Positions 24,402-38,456 of a DNA stretch of 64,000 nucleotides are shown here, piece by piece. The position numbers were made by a program, and so were the translations under genes. The notes under the pieces were generated by a model. That model was not told the DNA's origin and made no database searches. It saw nothing but the letters and a program-made list of their open reading frames with translations. This DNA comes from Nelumbo lutea (lineage: Eukaryota; Streptophyta; Magnoliopsida; Proteales; Nelumbonaceae): contig JAKGHH010000003.1 of assembly GCA_022828595.1 (NCBI GenBank), positions 59,447,759 through 59,511,758 on the forward strand, given 5' to 3'. Every line of letters begins with the position of its first letter. Within the stretch, counting starts at the first letter, position 1.

Positions 24402-24452
24402 GCGTATTGGGAATATCTTCCATGAATGTCAAGAGAGATATTCCTAATACGC
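24402..24452. repeat. Perfect-stem hairpin upstream of SEC20
   Basis: A 17-nt arm (GCGTATTGGGAATATCT, 24402-24418) is followed by a 17-nt loop and the complementary arm (24436-24452). The single mismatch becomes a G-U pair in RNA. It lies about 300 bp before the SEC20 TATA box. It may be a MITE remnant; no function is implied. Confidence 0.7.
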
Positions 24453-24689
24453 ACAGCTGTAATGGACCATAGGCAGTAGAGATGAACAAATAGTGTGTAG
24501 CAAATCCTAATCCAGAATTTAAAGTGTCCAGATATGCTACTCACACGACCTCACAACCACAGCTCACCATCTATCTCGAACATCTCCCGTATTTATTTGT
24601 TATTATTGGGAAATGTTCGGAATGCACGGTGGGATGTATCTGTGAGGTTTGTGTGAGGTGCGCTGTGTAAGCAGCAGAAGATCCCAATT

Positions 24690-24740
24690 GCAATTTCAAT
24701 AGTACCATTCCATATATATTGCCTTCCCCGTAGTACACGG
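24690..24740 (+). promoter_or_regulatory. Putative SEC20 core promoter
   Basis: A TATA-like stretch CATATATATTG (24711-24721) with CAAT-type boxes just upstream ('caattgcaatttcaat', 24686-24700) precedes a C/T-rich leader region. It is the best candidate upstream of the gene's start codon. Assigned by position and composition only. Confidence 0.4.
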
Positions 24741-26059
24741 TGGTCTTTTGTGATTTGCCGGGACTACTACGTCTGTCCAGCACAGCGGCGTCCGGCAACC
24801 AGTTCTCTCTCTCTCATACAAAGACATGCAGACGCAATGAGATTCATTCAACAGCGAGAAGGGTTTCGCCCCAAATAATACCGAATCCATTTGCAGCTTT
24901 GGGCGCTCAACAAAGAAAAAGACAACCATCAACGCGGTTACATTGGAGAGAGGTACCATTCCATTCCTTTCTTTCGATTCCCTTCTTCCCTTACTCTGCA
25001 CCCCTGTAAGGTTGTAACATCTTGAAAGTTTGCCCTTTGAATTTTTAATTCTTGCTTTTGATTCACCAATTGAGAAAAAAAAAACATTGTCTTTGATTCA
25101 TGGCTGTATCACTAAAAATGATCTGCTTTACCCAAAAAAGGGTTTGAAGTGCTTTGCTCAAAACTAGAAATGAAAATAAGTTTCAAATTGAAACTCACGG
25201 TTCAGTTTAAAGGTTAAAGGTCTTATATATCTTTTTTCTTTTACCTGATCTCTTACCAAAAAAAAAGTCTGAATATGATAATTGCACTAGTTCTAAATAA
25301 AACACCACCAAATTGATTTGGCTTTGGTGTTCTTGGAATTTTACTTAACCTGGAAAACAAGTCTGAATTCGGGTCCCTGGTGGGGGAACCCTTCTCCATT
25401 GGGGTCGGGGATGGAGGATCTGTTTTCTCATCGGCCGACGGGGATTGGGGATGGGGATGGGAGTATAGTCCTCGCCCTGTTGTTGCTATTTCTAGATCTT
25501 GTAGATGCTTGTTGGGTAAAATTATGATCCAATTTTAATGGATCTTTCACTAGAAATAGGAAAAGGGAGAATCTCAAATTTGAAAGAGAAAAAAAAAGAG
25601 AATTTGAACGAACATAACTTCCGGGTCTTTTTTTCTATTCTCTCTTAAAATCTAAATGCTAGTTTGTCTCATGCTTCTACTGATAGTGATTATAACCATC
25701 TGATCATGATCGTTAATTTCAATAGGCAGGAAAAACTTGTAACTTGATGTCTAGAATCATCTGAATGACGGGACACTTTTGCTTGTGCCCAATCCAAGAT
25801 AGGACATGACATTTTGGACGATATGGATTGATGACCACATATAGTCTATCACATGTATGTTATTCACATTGAAGAACAAGTTTACGCCTTTTCTTTGGTT
25901 TATGGTAGTTGGGACTCGGAAATTTGTTCAGTGTTTTAGGGTTCCTTGCCTGTGGACTTTTCTTCTGTTATAAATTATTTACTTTTATCTTTATGGAGTT
26001 GTCATTGGATTCTGCTAACTCTCTGTCCTGGTAAATGTCTGTCAGTGCCATTAGATATC
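24741..26059 (+). other. SEC20: SEC20 5' leader with probable 5'UTR intron
   Basis: No coding exon is recognisable here. The acceptor ...TCTGTCAG| at 26044-26045 lies 14 bp before the ATG and follows a pyrimidine-rich tract, so an intron probably separates a leader exon from the start codon. Candidate donors are AG|GTACC at 24953 and CCT|GTAAGG at 25006. The exact leader exon cannot be decided from sequence. Confidence 0.45.
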
Positions 26060-26343
26060 ATGGACAGAGTTGTACAGGCTGTTGAGAAGGTTAAAAAAGA
26101 GTGGGACGAGACATTTGAACGAGCCCAAAAGCATGTTAAAGCAATTGAGGAATATGGTAAATCAGGAACTGGTAGTAGCGAAGGGATTTCTCTTCCAAGA
26201 CTAAATGGCCTTGCACAGGATGAGTTGGCTTTACTTAGATCTTTTCAGTTTAGACTTGATCTTCTTGCCCCACAGCTGCCCACTGAAGAAGAAATACTAT
26301 CTGCTCAATCAACATTAGAATATTGGAAGATTCAATATCAGAG
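26060..26343 (+). CDS. SEC20: SEC20 coding exon 1
   Basis: Start codon to CAG AG|gtccg; 284 nt, ends in phase 2. Encodes the N-terminal 94 residues up to YWKIQYQ. Confidence 0.9.
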
Positions 26344-29300
26344 GTCCGTATCTTCCTCTTCTTCTGTCTTTCATGCAAGGCTCAATCTCAAGTATTGGAC
26401 CTTTGAGTTGCCTGGATTTTATATTTTCAATATTCTGTTTTTTTTCTCCACCTGTTTCCAAATATTTATCTGGGAATATTTTATTATGGGTCTCTTGTGT
26501 TGAAGCTTGTTAAAGACTTGGTTTCCTTTCTCATGATGCTTGTTTTCCTGTGTGATCAGTTTGCATTTGGGCCTAAGGAATGCCAATTTGAAAGCACAGG
26601 CCAATGTAAGGAAAGCTTCTCAGGCAGAGGTAATATACTTCCTTTATCTGAATTTTTGATAGATTTGTCTATGTAGAAATGTAAGTTTATTCTTTAGGAG
26701 ATTTAATTGGGTACTTCTTTACCTCATGATTTTGGGTGTTCTTTTTTCCTCAGCAACTTTATGCAGTGTTGATAACTTAAATTTGCCCAAGGGAAAAACC
26801 TTTCCTTTTCCTGGTTTGGGCAGATGAGTTTTCTGAGAAATAGAACTTGGCTAGGTTGTTGAAATTTAGTTTTAGGATTCCTGTAACAGATGATTTGGTG
26901 TCTTTTGTAATTTCATAACATAGATCCATGGTGCTTAGAGACCAAGTCTGTGGGTTTCTGGGTTGTAATTAGATTTTTGATGATGTTGGGCATTTCTTTC
27001 TTTTACTGTTTACCTTCTTGACTATTCCCAGTCCTGACATTTGATTTGGATGATGACAGAGGGAACTTCTTTTAGGAGGTGGAGGAGAGTCCACAATTCG
27101 CCGGCGAAATTTGCAGTATGTATTATGATCTGTTTGTGTTAGGAGATCTTTCCATAAAGATGAAATATTGGAGAACTTGAGCATGCTATACTTATACTAG
27201 GGACTTACATAGCTGATGTTTATCTCTAGTCTGATGCATATGCTCTTGTAAGAAACTTTATTGAGTGTACTATTGTACCTGTGCTGTTAAACAGAAATAT
27301 GTTTTTTTTTCTTATTTTATTTATCTGTATTATACTTGTTGTATGACCCTTTCTTGCTGGATCTCTTTTAACTGGCAGGCACAGATATTAAACATCAATG
27401 ATGTGGCCCATGTGGGACAAGTAGACTGATCTATGAAGAACTTATGATGTATGCCAATACTGATCCAGAAACCATATCCTGCATGGCTAGATTAGGTCAA
27501 CACACCACTTGGTGACTAAATTTAATGTATGACAATCCTACATATAGACTGTAATCATTCATGGAGAGTGGGAGATGAAAGAGAGAGAAAGAGAAGGAGA
27601 GGAAGATACGATTGAGAGGAAAAGAAAAAACTATCTCTGGCTGCCGTTAGTTCATTATTTATATTAACTTAATAAAAGAATAGAAATTACAAGTATGCCC
27701 CTGGCGGCACACCCTAGAAATAAACTAGTAAAAAAGAAGGAAAAATAACTAATTGACAGTATCTTAAGAGGACAACATACTAACAACAACTATAAAGTAA
27801 CAATTAAATAAGCCTTACAACACTCCCCCTCAAATGGGCTGAATATGTCTATCATGCGCAGCTTCTCACATAACTCATTGTGCCGCGAGTATAGAAGCCC
27901 TTTTGTGAGGTCATCAACGAGTTGCTCCTTGGAGTTGACATAAAGGATGCAAATTTCTCATTTTTCCAAATTTTCCCTTATGAAGTGTTTGTCCACCTCA
28001 ATGTGCTTGGTCCTCTTATGTAGGACAGGATTGCTGGCGATGTTTATGGCTGCCTTGTTGTCACAGTAAAGAGACATAGGATTATGAACAACAACTCCAA
28101 GCTCTCCTAGAAGATTCTTTAGCCAAAGGACTTAAGCCACCCCATGTGCCATAACTTTATATTCAGCTTTAGCACTTGACCTTGCTACCACACTTTGTTT
28201 CTTGCTTTTCCAAGTCACTAGGTTTCCTCCCACAAATGTGCAATACCCACTCGTGGACTTTCTGTCATCCAAAGCACCTGCCCAATCAGCATCTGTAAAG
28301 ACTTCCACATTTAAGTGATTATGTTTACTGAATAGTAGACCTGTTCTAGGATATTTTTTCAAGTATCTAAGAACTCTCTCTACTGCCTTCATGTGGTTTA
28401 TTAGGAGAGTGCATGAATTGGCTTAGAACCCCAACTGAATAGGCAATGTTTGGACGGGTCATGGACAAATAAATCAGCTTTCCCACTAACATTTGGAACT
28501 GTTTTACATCATTCAGAGGTTCACCATCACAGTCACCCAACTTGTGGTCAACATCCATGGGAGTATTTGCTGGCCTTGCACCTAATTTGCCAGTGTCCTG
28601 TAATAGATCAAGGGTGTATTTCCTTTGAGAGATAAAGATACCATTTTTTGAGCGGGCGACTTCAATTCCAAGGAAATACTTTAGGGGACTTAGATCTTTC
28701 ACTTCAAATTTAGATGCAAGGAATTGTTTCAATTTTTGTATTTCTGAACTCCAACTTTCTGTAATGATGATATCATCCACATACACTATCAATACAACAA
28801 CCTGTTCCTGACATCTCTTCACAAAGAGTGTATGATCAGACTGACATTGTTTGAAGCCCATCTGCTGAACTGCCATGTGAAACTTACTGAACCAAGCTTT
28901 GGAAGATTGTTTTAAACCATAAAGAGACTTTCGTAGCTTGTACACCTTATTTTCACTTCCCTTGGCACAGAATCTAGGGGGTTGAACCACGTATAATTCC
29001 TCCTCTAAGTCACCATTCAGAAAAGCATTCTTTATGTCCAGTTAATGCAATTCCCAGTCAAGAATAGCAGCTAATGACAGGAGAACCCTAATTGAGTTCA
29101 TCTTAGCTACTGGAGCAAAAGTCTTATCATAGTCAACCCTGTACAGTTGAGTGTACCCTTTGGCTACTAATCTTGCTTTGTACCTTTCAACTGTTCCGTC
29201 TATCTTGTGTTTAATAGTAAACACCCACTTACACCCCACGGGGTCTTTCCCCTTTGGAAGATCCACCAATTCCCAAGTTTGATTTTTGTGAAGAGCATTA

Positions 29301-32300
29301 ATCTCTTCCTTCATGGCATCTATCCATTTGGGGCATTTTAAGGCTTCTACAACGTTTCTGGGAACAGGGATGCAATCAACTGCAAATAGAAAGGCTTGGT
29401 ATGAGGGGGAAATGTGATCATAGGAGACAAAATGGGTAATGGGGTGTCTAGTAGTGCATGACCTGACTTCCTTTCGTTGAGCAATAGGAATGTCAAGGTC
29501 ATCCATAGTAGGACTAGGGGTATCAATAGGTGCAACAGGGATTGGACTTGCCTCTTGGAAGTTTAATGGTGTCGGTTGCTCAATGTTTGGCTGCTCCACA
29601 TCTCTATCACATTGCTGATCTCAACGATGTGAACGTTGGAAGACACGAAAGGGAGCAAGGTCCGAAATAGAAGGAAGAGAGACTTTGCAGACTTGAACTT
29701 GCTTCTCCTCTTCCACACTACTACTCTCCCCCTGAGGAGAAGTAGTGAAGAATGGCTCAGACTCAAAGGAGGATAGATCCATGACACAAAAAACTTATGA
29801 CTAATGGGATCAAAGCACCGATACCCTTTTTGAGAGGAGGGATACCCCAAAAAGATACAAGGAATGGACCGAGGGTCCTAACTTACCTCGAGACGGAGAC
29901 AAATCATGGACAAAGGCACGACAACCAAAAACTTTCATGGGAATGGAAAATAAAGGGGACTGAGGGAACAACTTATGAGGGGCCATGTAGTTCAGCACTT
30001 TGGAGGGCATGCAATTAATGACATAAGCAGCTGCAAGTATAGCATTCATCCAAAACCTTTTTGGAACATTCATGTGTAACATCATCCCCCGAGCTACCTC
30101 AAGGAGGTGTCTGTTTTTTCTTTTTGCAACACCATTTTGTTGTGGTGTTCTGGCACATGAGCTCCTATGAATAGATCCGTGGGAGTCAAAGAATTCATTG
30201 AGCTCACCATGGAAGTATTCTTTTGCATTGTCGGATTGGAAGATCTGTATTTCAACATGAAACTGCGTAAATACCATCCTCTAGAAGTCTTTCACAATCT
30301 TTGGAACTTCGTCTCTACTACGCATAGGGAATACCCATGTATAGCGAGAGTAGTCATTGATCAATGTGATAAAGTATTTATGTCCACCCTCAGAGATTAC
30401 ATTAGTAGGCCCCCATAGATCAGAATACACAACATGAAAATGAACACTTGATCTTTTATTATTTGAGTGAAAAGTTGTTCTACATTGTTTGCTCAACTGA
30501 CACGTTTGACACTGGAACTCTGACACTAAACATGACTTAAATAAAATCGGAAACAAAGACTTTACTATTTCAAAAGAAACATGACCTAATCGACTATGCC
30601 ACAAAAAAATTTACTCTTATTTGACTGACTATGTGACTCTGAGGATGACACCGAGAGACCAACTTTGTTGTTGAGAATGTAGAGGCCATCCACTAGGCTC
30701 CCTCTACCAATCGTCCTCCCAGAAGTTAGGTCCTGAAAAACACATGAGCCAGGAAAAAAAGGTTACACTACAGTTTAAGGAGCTCGTGATACTACTAATT
30801 GAAAGCAAATTTATAGGAAGTTGAGAGACATGCAATACACAATTCAGGTTAAGGCCATGGGGAAGAGATATTGATCATTGGCCTGCAATGGAGGAAAATG
30901 AGCCATCCGCAAGCCTCACCTTATCCCTTCTTGACAAAAGGCTATAAGTCTATAGCCTAAAACAAGTTCGGCTTACCGGTTATGTGGTTAGAGGCCCCTG
31001 AGTCAATGATCCAAGGGGAACCTGTGGGAGTGACATGGAATGCAGAAGCCGTATTACCTGATGTAGATGCATATGAGGTAGAGGGAGTACCAGTGACTGA
31101 GCTATCCATTTGGTGCAAAGCCCTACCATAAGACTCCAGGTTCTCTGAAGGAATTCATTATATCTTCCTGGGGATCAGAATTATTATGGTGGCCCTGGGT
31201 AGTACCGACAACTTGAGTATCTTGGGTTGCCACATGTGCTGCATTCTGTGCTGTGTTCATCTTCTTCTGACCTTGACCTTTACCATGTTCTTGATTCTTT
31301 ACTGCCCACTTGGGTTTCCCGTGAATGTCCCAACATGTGTCACGTGTATGCCGTGAACACCGACAGTGGATACAAAACAACTTGTCTTTATCATCCGCCT
31401 TCTTAGTGTCACTTTTCTTCCCCATGGAGTTATTATTCATTGCAGCCAAAGCAACTTGTTGCTCCCCCTCAGCTATAACCATCACACTCCGCCTACTTTC
31501 TTCCGATTGAACAAGGGAGTATACCTCGTGAACCGATGGTAACTCTTTGTTTCCTAGGATCTGAACTCTCAAAGGTTCATAGGCAGGGTTCAATCCCAAC
31601 AAGAAGGCAAACACATGTTGCTGAGAAACCAACTTCCTGTAGGCTTTAGCATCGTCATCATGCTTCCACTCTATAGCCTGATAATGATCCAATTCTTTCC
31701 ATATGGAAGTAAGGGCTGAATAATAGGAAGACAAACTACGATTTCCCTGTTTACAGGTTGGAGGATTCAGCTTGTAACTGGTAAACTTTGGCATAATGCC
31801 TTTGCTCAGAATAGGTAGTTTTGGCCTATTCCCAGATCTCACTAGCGGTGTCTGCCCACATAAAGTTCTTCACATCAGGTTCCATGGCTGCAAGGAGTCA
31901 AGACATCACCATACTGTTTTCTTGGTTCCACCTATCATGTTCAGTTGTCTCACTCTTGGGTTCTTTCACCCTTCCATTTATGTAACCAACTTTTCCCCTT
32001 ACCATTACATAAATTTTACACTTTTAGCCCACTTCAGGTAGTTTAGACCATTTAAAGGGGTAATGGGCATGAGAAACATCATGTTTTCACCTCCCATACC
32101 AGCTATGTTGCGGGTCGGTGTAATCCCCGATGAAGTTGATTCATAATAGATGCAAATCAGTCCTCAAGTCTTAGGTGTAAATTTGAAGATTAGAAGAAAG
32201 GAAGAAGAGAAGTAAGAGCAACAAGAGAAGAAGATGGCGAAAAGAGAAGGAAAGAGAAGAAGAAGTCGAAATCAGTTCTCCCTTCTCCTCTAACCCTTTT

Positions 32301-35300
32301 TATTAAGTAATAAAATAGAGTGATGACAAGTATGCCCTTAAGTGGGCGGCCAGCTAGGCAGTAACATAAAGAGATTAAACAAAGAGAAATAACAGGCCCA
32401 TTAAGAGAGGCCCATTAGCCAACAATAAAATAAAAGATATTACAAGAGAAGATGCTAGGGTTCATTCATCCCAGTCTCTTTACACTCCCCCTCAAGCTGA
32501 GCATATATGTCAATCATGCCCAGCTTGCTTAAATAGTGTGTCATTTTCCCTCTTGGAACTCCCTTGGTCAAGATATCAACTAGTTGCTCTTCTGATGTGA
32601 TGAATGGCAAACAAACTTCCCCTGAGGAAACTCTTTCCCTTATAAAATGGCTATCAACCTCAATGTGCTTTGTTCTATCATGTTGAACAGGATTATGTGC
32701 AATGTTGATAGTAGCTTGGTTGTCACAATAGAGCATCATTGGCTTCTCGTAGTCCACCCCCAATTCTTCTAGAAGGGATCGTAGCCACAATAATTATGAC
32801 ACACCATGTGCCATTGCCCTGTATTCTGCTTCAGCTGAGGATCTAGCAACTATAGATTGTTTCTTACTCCTCCATGACACAATGTTCCCAACAACCAGAG
32901 AACAATAACCTGAGGTGGATCTCCTATCATCAATACATCTTGCCTAATTGGCACCAGTGAAAGCTTTTAGCTTCATGTGTCCATGTTTAGCAAATAGAAT
33001 ACCTTTCCCTGGAGTACCTTTGAAGTAACACAAAACCCTTTCTGTAGCATCTAAATGAGTATCTCTAGGAGAATGAATAAATTGACTAATAACACTTACT
33101 GCATAGGAAATATCATGCTGAGTCATGCAAAGGTATAACAACTTCCCAAGCGGTCTCTGAAACACCCCCTTATCAGATAAAAGCTCACAATCTGTAGCAG
33201 AAAGCTTATGATTAGGATCAATAGGAGTGGAGATTGGTTTAGCTCCAAGTTTACCAGTCTCAGCAAGGAGATCAAGGACATATTTACGCTGAGAAATGAA
33301 GATACCATCCTTAGATCTAGCAACTTTAATGCCCAAAAAATATCGTAGATCTCCCAAATCCTTGATCTCAAATTCAGAGTTGAGAAATCCTTTTAGTTTA
33401 CTGACCTCTTCAGTATCATTACCCGTGACCACAATATCATCAACATAAACAATCAAGAAGGTCACTAGATAGCCATTTTTCTTCAAGGACAAAGTATGAT
33501 CAGATTGAGTTTGAGTGTAGCCAAATGAGACAAGAGCAGCCCGAAACCTTTCAAACCAAGCCCGATGAGACTGTTTAAGACCATAAATAGATTTCTACAT
33601 TTCCTTCCCATACACCCCTGGAGGTAGAGACATATAGACCTCTTCATGTAGGTCTCCATTCAAGAAGGCATTTTTAACATCAAACTAGTGTAGGGGCCAA
33701 TCAAAAGTAGCAGCTAGAGATAACAGAACCCTGACTGAGGTCATCTTAGCTATAGGAGCAAATGTCTCAAGATAGTCAATACCATACATTTGAGTGTAGC
33801 CCTTAGCAACCAACCGAGCCTTAAACCTCTCAATAGAGCCATCAGAGTGATATTTAATGGTAAACACCCATTTACAGCCCACTGGTTCCTTCCCTTCAGG
33901 CAAGTCAACAATATCCCAGGTATGGTTCTTATGCAAAGCATCCAGTTCGGCCATCATAGCATCCCTCCATTCAGCTTGAGATAAGGCTTCTGGTACAGAC
34001 TTGGGTATCACATGGGAAGAAACAGATGCAAGAAAGGAGTAGTAGGAAGGGGAGAGAAGGCTATAAGACAGGTGTTTTGAGATACAATGGGCTGTACACT
34101 TCCGCTTGCCCTTGCGGAGAGCAATAAGAAGGTCAAGGTCTGGGAAAGCTGGAGATCAGTCAGTAGAAGGCTGACATGTTACCTCAGGAATGATGGGAGA
34201 AGCAAGAGGCTCTTTTGAAGGAGTGGAAACAACCTGCCCATGTCTGAATCTCTGCCTTTGGTACCACCTTTGGAGAACAGGAGGAGAAGGTATAGTAGGA
34301 GAATGAGGTGGAAGAGGAGGAGAAATATTGGAGGTAGGTCCAGTGGGAGAAGTGGACACCTTATGATAGGACTCACACGGAATGGGAATAGGAACAATTG
34401 GAGACCTAGCAAAGGGCTCTTCAGATTTCTCCCCCTCAGGAGGAATGCTAAAGAAAGGAGTCAACTCAGCAAAGGTGACATCCCGAGCTACAAAGTGAGT
34501 GCCATGAACTGGATCAAAACAACAATATCCCTTCTGTGTGGAAGCATATCCTAGAAAAACACATTTATGAGCCTTAGGTTCAAACTTGTGCCTTTGATGA
34601 CTCTGAATATGCACATAGAAAGTGCACCCAAAAACACGGAGAGGAAGAGAAAAAATATCCTCATTCGGGAAGAGAAGACTAAAGGGTGTTTTAAAGCCAA
34701 GGACCCGGGAGGGCATACGGTTGATAAAAAAAGTAGCAGTAAGAAGAACATCTCCCCAAAATTTTATAGGAACATGGGATGCAAACAAGAAGGATTTGGC
34801 AATTTCAACCACATGTCTGTTTCTCCTTTCCGCCACCCGATTTTGTTGTGGAGTGTAGGAACAAGAACTTTGATGAATAACCCCAAAAGTTTCAAAATAG
34901 GTGGAGAGGGTTCTCTCAAAATACTCCTTAGCATTATCAGAACGGAATATTTTGATACGGGTGTTAAACTGGGTGAGGATGAGTTCATGAAATTTTTGCA
35001 CAATAGCTGGTACTTCATTCCTGGATTTTATGAGATAAATCCAAGTGTAATGCGAATAGTCATCAATAAAAAGGATAAAGTACCTGTAACCCCCCTAGTT
35101 GGCATATGATATGGCCCCCACACGTCAAAGTGAACAATATGGAAAGTAGAAAGAGATCTTTTATTGCTTACTGAATAGGTGGACCCTTTGGCTTCATTCC
35201 AGCATGTGCAAAATGTTCCGTAGGTGGACCCTACAACTAAACCTGTCGCCTACTCTCCTCACTAATTATCATAGCATATGCCTGTGAAAGAGTAACCTCA

Positions 35301-38300
35301 TCTCTGGCCAAGATATTCTGCCTAATGATCTCAAACTCAAGGTTGAGTCCAATGATAAATTCAAACACCCTATTTCTCTCCACCAACTTTCTATACATTT
35401 CAGCATCATTCTTACTCTCCCATACAACTGTCTCCATAACATCAATTTCCTGCCATAGGGATTTCAGTATAGAGTAGTAGATTGCACACTCTTCTCCCCC
35501 TGTCTTAGGTTCTTCACATCACTTTTCAACTTATATACTCTGGCTACATTCAATTTCTGTGAATAGTTCTCAGTAACACTGTCCCATATCTCCTTAGCCG
35601 AAGACATCCAGAGATAGTGCTGACTTATATGAGGTTGCATAGAATTGATCAACCATCCTATGACAGTATAGTTCTCTTGCATCCATTTTTCAAATTCAGG
35701 GTCAGTCTCCTCGGGTTTCATTTTGCAACGTACATTCTTATAGATTGTGCCCAAGCGAGATAATTTGTCCCATCTAGCTTGATTGTGGTTACATTAGTCA
35801 AAACGGAATCTACCGAGCCAAGGCCTGAAATCGGCACTTGCTTGAACTCACTTCCGTATGTTTCCATCAATCAAACGGAAATCAAAGAACCAGAAATTTT
35901 ATCTGTATAAACTTACTTGAAGTCAAACCAGAACTCAGCTGCTTGAAAACTAGGGTTTTGCTCCATCCAGCTGTTGGGGAGGAAGAGAGAAGATGTAGCC
36001 GCTCCTACCAGACCTTCCCAAACTCTTCCAAACCTGAACTGCCCTCCTTTAGAAGTCACAAGACACCTCCCAAGCATAGAGCGCCATACCCAAGCATCAC
36101 CTTTACCTGGTACCTTCGAAAATCTCTAGTCAGTTAGGGTTTTGGGCAGCAACAGAACAACACTGCTTCTTGGCAATATCCAACCAGATTTAAACTCTCC
36201 AAACCCTCTACCAACTAGACCAGAGATCCTCTCTACTATAGAGAACCTATTTCTCCATACACCTGTTGGCTAGGGTTTTGGGTGTATGGGAAAAGAAGAA
36301 AGAAAAAAGAAAGAAATAGACCTGTTTTGATACCAAGATGCAAATCAGTCCTCAAATCTTAGGTGTAAATTTGAAGATTAGAAGAAAGGAAGAAGAGAAG
36401 TAAGAGCAGCAAGAGAAGAATATGGCGAAAAGAGAAGGAAAGAGAAGAAGTCGAAATCAGTTCTCCTTCTCCTCTAACATTTTTTATTAAGTATTAAAAT
36501 AGAGTAATGACAAGTATGCCCTTAAGTGGGTGGCCAGCTAGGCAGTAACATAAAGAGATTAAACAAAGAGAAATAACAGACCCATTAAGAGAGGCTCATT
36601 AGCCAACAATAAAATAAAAGACATTACAAGAGAAGATGCTAGGGCCCATTCGGCCCAGTCTCTTTACAATAATTTGCCATAGAGTACTGCTGAAAACAGT
36701 CCAAATCCCACACAACTACACAACAGCCACAAACAGAATGCCAACCTTCAAGAAATTTACTTCTAGGATGTGTAAAAGAAAACAAGAAGCTGCTGAAATC
36801 AACTCTGTGATGGTTTGGTCATTAAACCAGCTCGGTAATCAGTCCAACACAACCAAGGCAGACATTACTATCGGTCTGACTACAGCCCATACAGTCTAAC
36901 AATCCAACATCCAAACGAATGTATAGAACCAAGGGATAAGGCCTTCACACCATTGGCTAAAAAACAAAAACAAGAACACATACCCTGTCCAGCACCTATA
37001 TGAAGGTGCCAACTAGAAATTGACTTCACAGCATTGAACAGAGAAGAAAGGAAGTCTCTATCTGCATCGCCCTTCTTCGACTAGGGTTTCCTTGATATTA
37101 ACTCTGTGATGGTTCAGTCATTAAACCAGCTCGGTAATCAGTCCAACACAACCAAGGCAGACATTACTATCAGTCCGATTACAACCCATACAGTCTAACA
37201 ATCCAACATCCAAACGAATGTATAGAACCAAGGGATAAGGCCTTCACACCATTGGCCAAAAAACAAAAACAAGAACACATACCCTGTCCAGCACCTGTAC
37301 AAAAACAAGAACACATACCCTAGTCGCCCTTCTTCGACTAGGGTTTCCTTGATATTACGACCAAGGAAGAACCCAAAGGAGGTACCGCCAGTAGTCTGCT
37401 AGGGTTTCTCTGTCTTCCACGTCCAAGAATTTAAAGGAGGAAAGGAGGATGAAGCAGGTTCAAAATAGGAAAGACCGAAATTCTTTTACAGCTCAAAACC
37501 TTGCTCTGATACCATGTAATCATTCATGGAGAGTGGGAGACGAGAGAGGGAAAGAGAAGGAGAGGAAGATACGATTGAGAGGAAAAGAAAAAAACTATCT
37601 CTAGCTGCCACCAGTTCATTATTTATATTAACTTAATAAAGAGAATAGAAATTACAAGTATGCCCCTGGCGGCACACCCTAGAAACAAACTAATAAGAAA
37701 GAAGGAAAAATAACTGACAGTATCTTAAGAGGACAACCTACTAACAACAACTATAAAGTAACAATTAAATAAGCCTTACAACATAGACTTTTCACATGCT
37801 GAATTTACAGACTTAAATCTTTAAGAAAGCTCAAGATAAAAATCAGAGATCTTCAATTTGGTTGCTAGGTTATGAGATTCAATGACAGTGGTTCTAATAG
37901 CTTAAAACTTATAAGGAAAATGTTAACATTGGCTTGCTGGTATTAGAATCAGAAAAGGAGAACAGAGAGAAAAGAAAAGAGGCCAAATGAAAGAAAAGAT
38001 TAATCTCTTAGTTGGCTAGATCTCTATTATACGAAATCACCTAACTCTGAATCAAATTATAATAATATCCCCCCTTTAGTTATAAAGTAGACCGACTAAA
38101 AGACAAACCCACTCCTGTCTACTGAAAGAACAAGAATCAAACTAAAAAGAAAATATAAGGGTAAAATACTAGAAGTACCCCTAGGTTTTGTGAAATTGAC
38201 TAACTGTACTACTGTTTGCAAAATGACTTAAAGTACCTCCAAGTTTTTTGACAGTAGGAAAGTTTGAAATGCCTATTTTATCCTTTATTATCATTCAAAT

Positions 38301-38456
38301 TTTCAATCACCACTAACTGTTTGAGAGCAATCGATTGTTTGCCATGAACGAGCCAAAATCCCCCTAATACATAGAACAGAACACACATAAATGATAAAAC
38401 ATGTTACAGAACAGATCTGTACCGGTTTCAGCCCTAGATTAGCAGAGAATACTAGC

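Larger units (their letters stand above)
32148..36668 (-). mobile_element. Copia-2, internally deleted Ty1/copia nested in Copia-1
   Basis: LTRs 32148-32484 and 36336-36668 (plus-strand start AGATGCAAATCAG, end GTCTCTTTACA) are flanked by 5-bp duplication ATAAT (32143-32147, 36669-36673). In element sense the LTR ends in ...GCATCT rather than the canonical CA, and PBS TGGTATCAAAAC follows at once. Length 4,521 bp, short for the family because the protease region is missing. It sits in the gag/leader part of Copia-1 in the same orientation. Confidence 0.9.
27550..37783 (-). mobile_element. Copia-1, full-length Ty1/copia retrotransposon with nested Copia-2
   Basis: LTRs of 273 and 269 bp (TGTAATCATT...TTACAACA) are flanked by a perfect 5-bp duplication TAGAC (27545-27549, 37784-37788). 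The element is transcribed on the minus strand: its 5' LTR is at the right and is followed by primer-binding site TGGTATCAGAGC, complementary to initiator tRNA-Met. A purine tract precedes the left (3') LTR. The LTRs differ at roughly ten positions by eye, so the insertion is not recent. Removing Copia-2 and its duplication leaves about 5.7 kb. Confidence 0.92.

Noticed and set aside
24571..25009. Overlapping open frames on both strands around the SEC20 promoter
   Set aside because: They overlap the TATA region and leader, have no domain, and shadow one another in opposite strands.
25946..26059. In-frame N-terminal extension of the SEC20 frame starting at an upstream ATG
   Set aside because: The extension lies before a good splice acceptor (26044-26045), is hydrophobic and intron-like, and the conserved SEC20 start [17 protein letters not shown] is at 26060.
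34240..35109. Long plus-strand frames opposite Copia-2 integrase
   Set aside because: Reverse-strand shadows of a real minus-strand coding region; no independent motifs.
36801..37357. Direct repeats considered as a possible CRISPR-like or regulatory array
   Set aside because: Only two long units with no regular spacers, in a plant retrotransposon leader.
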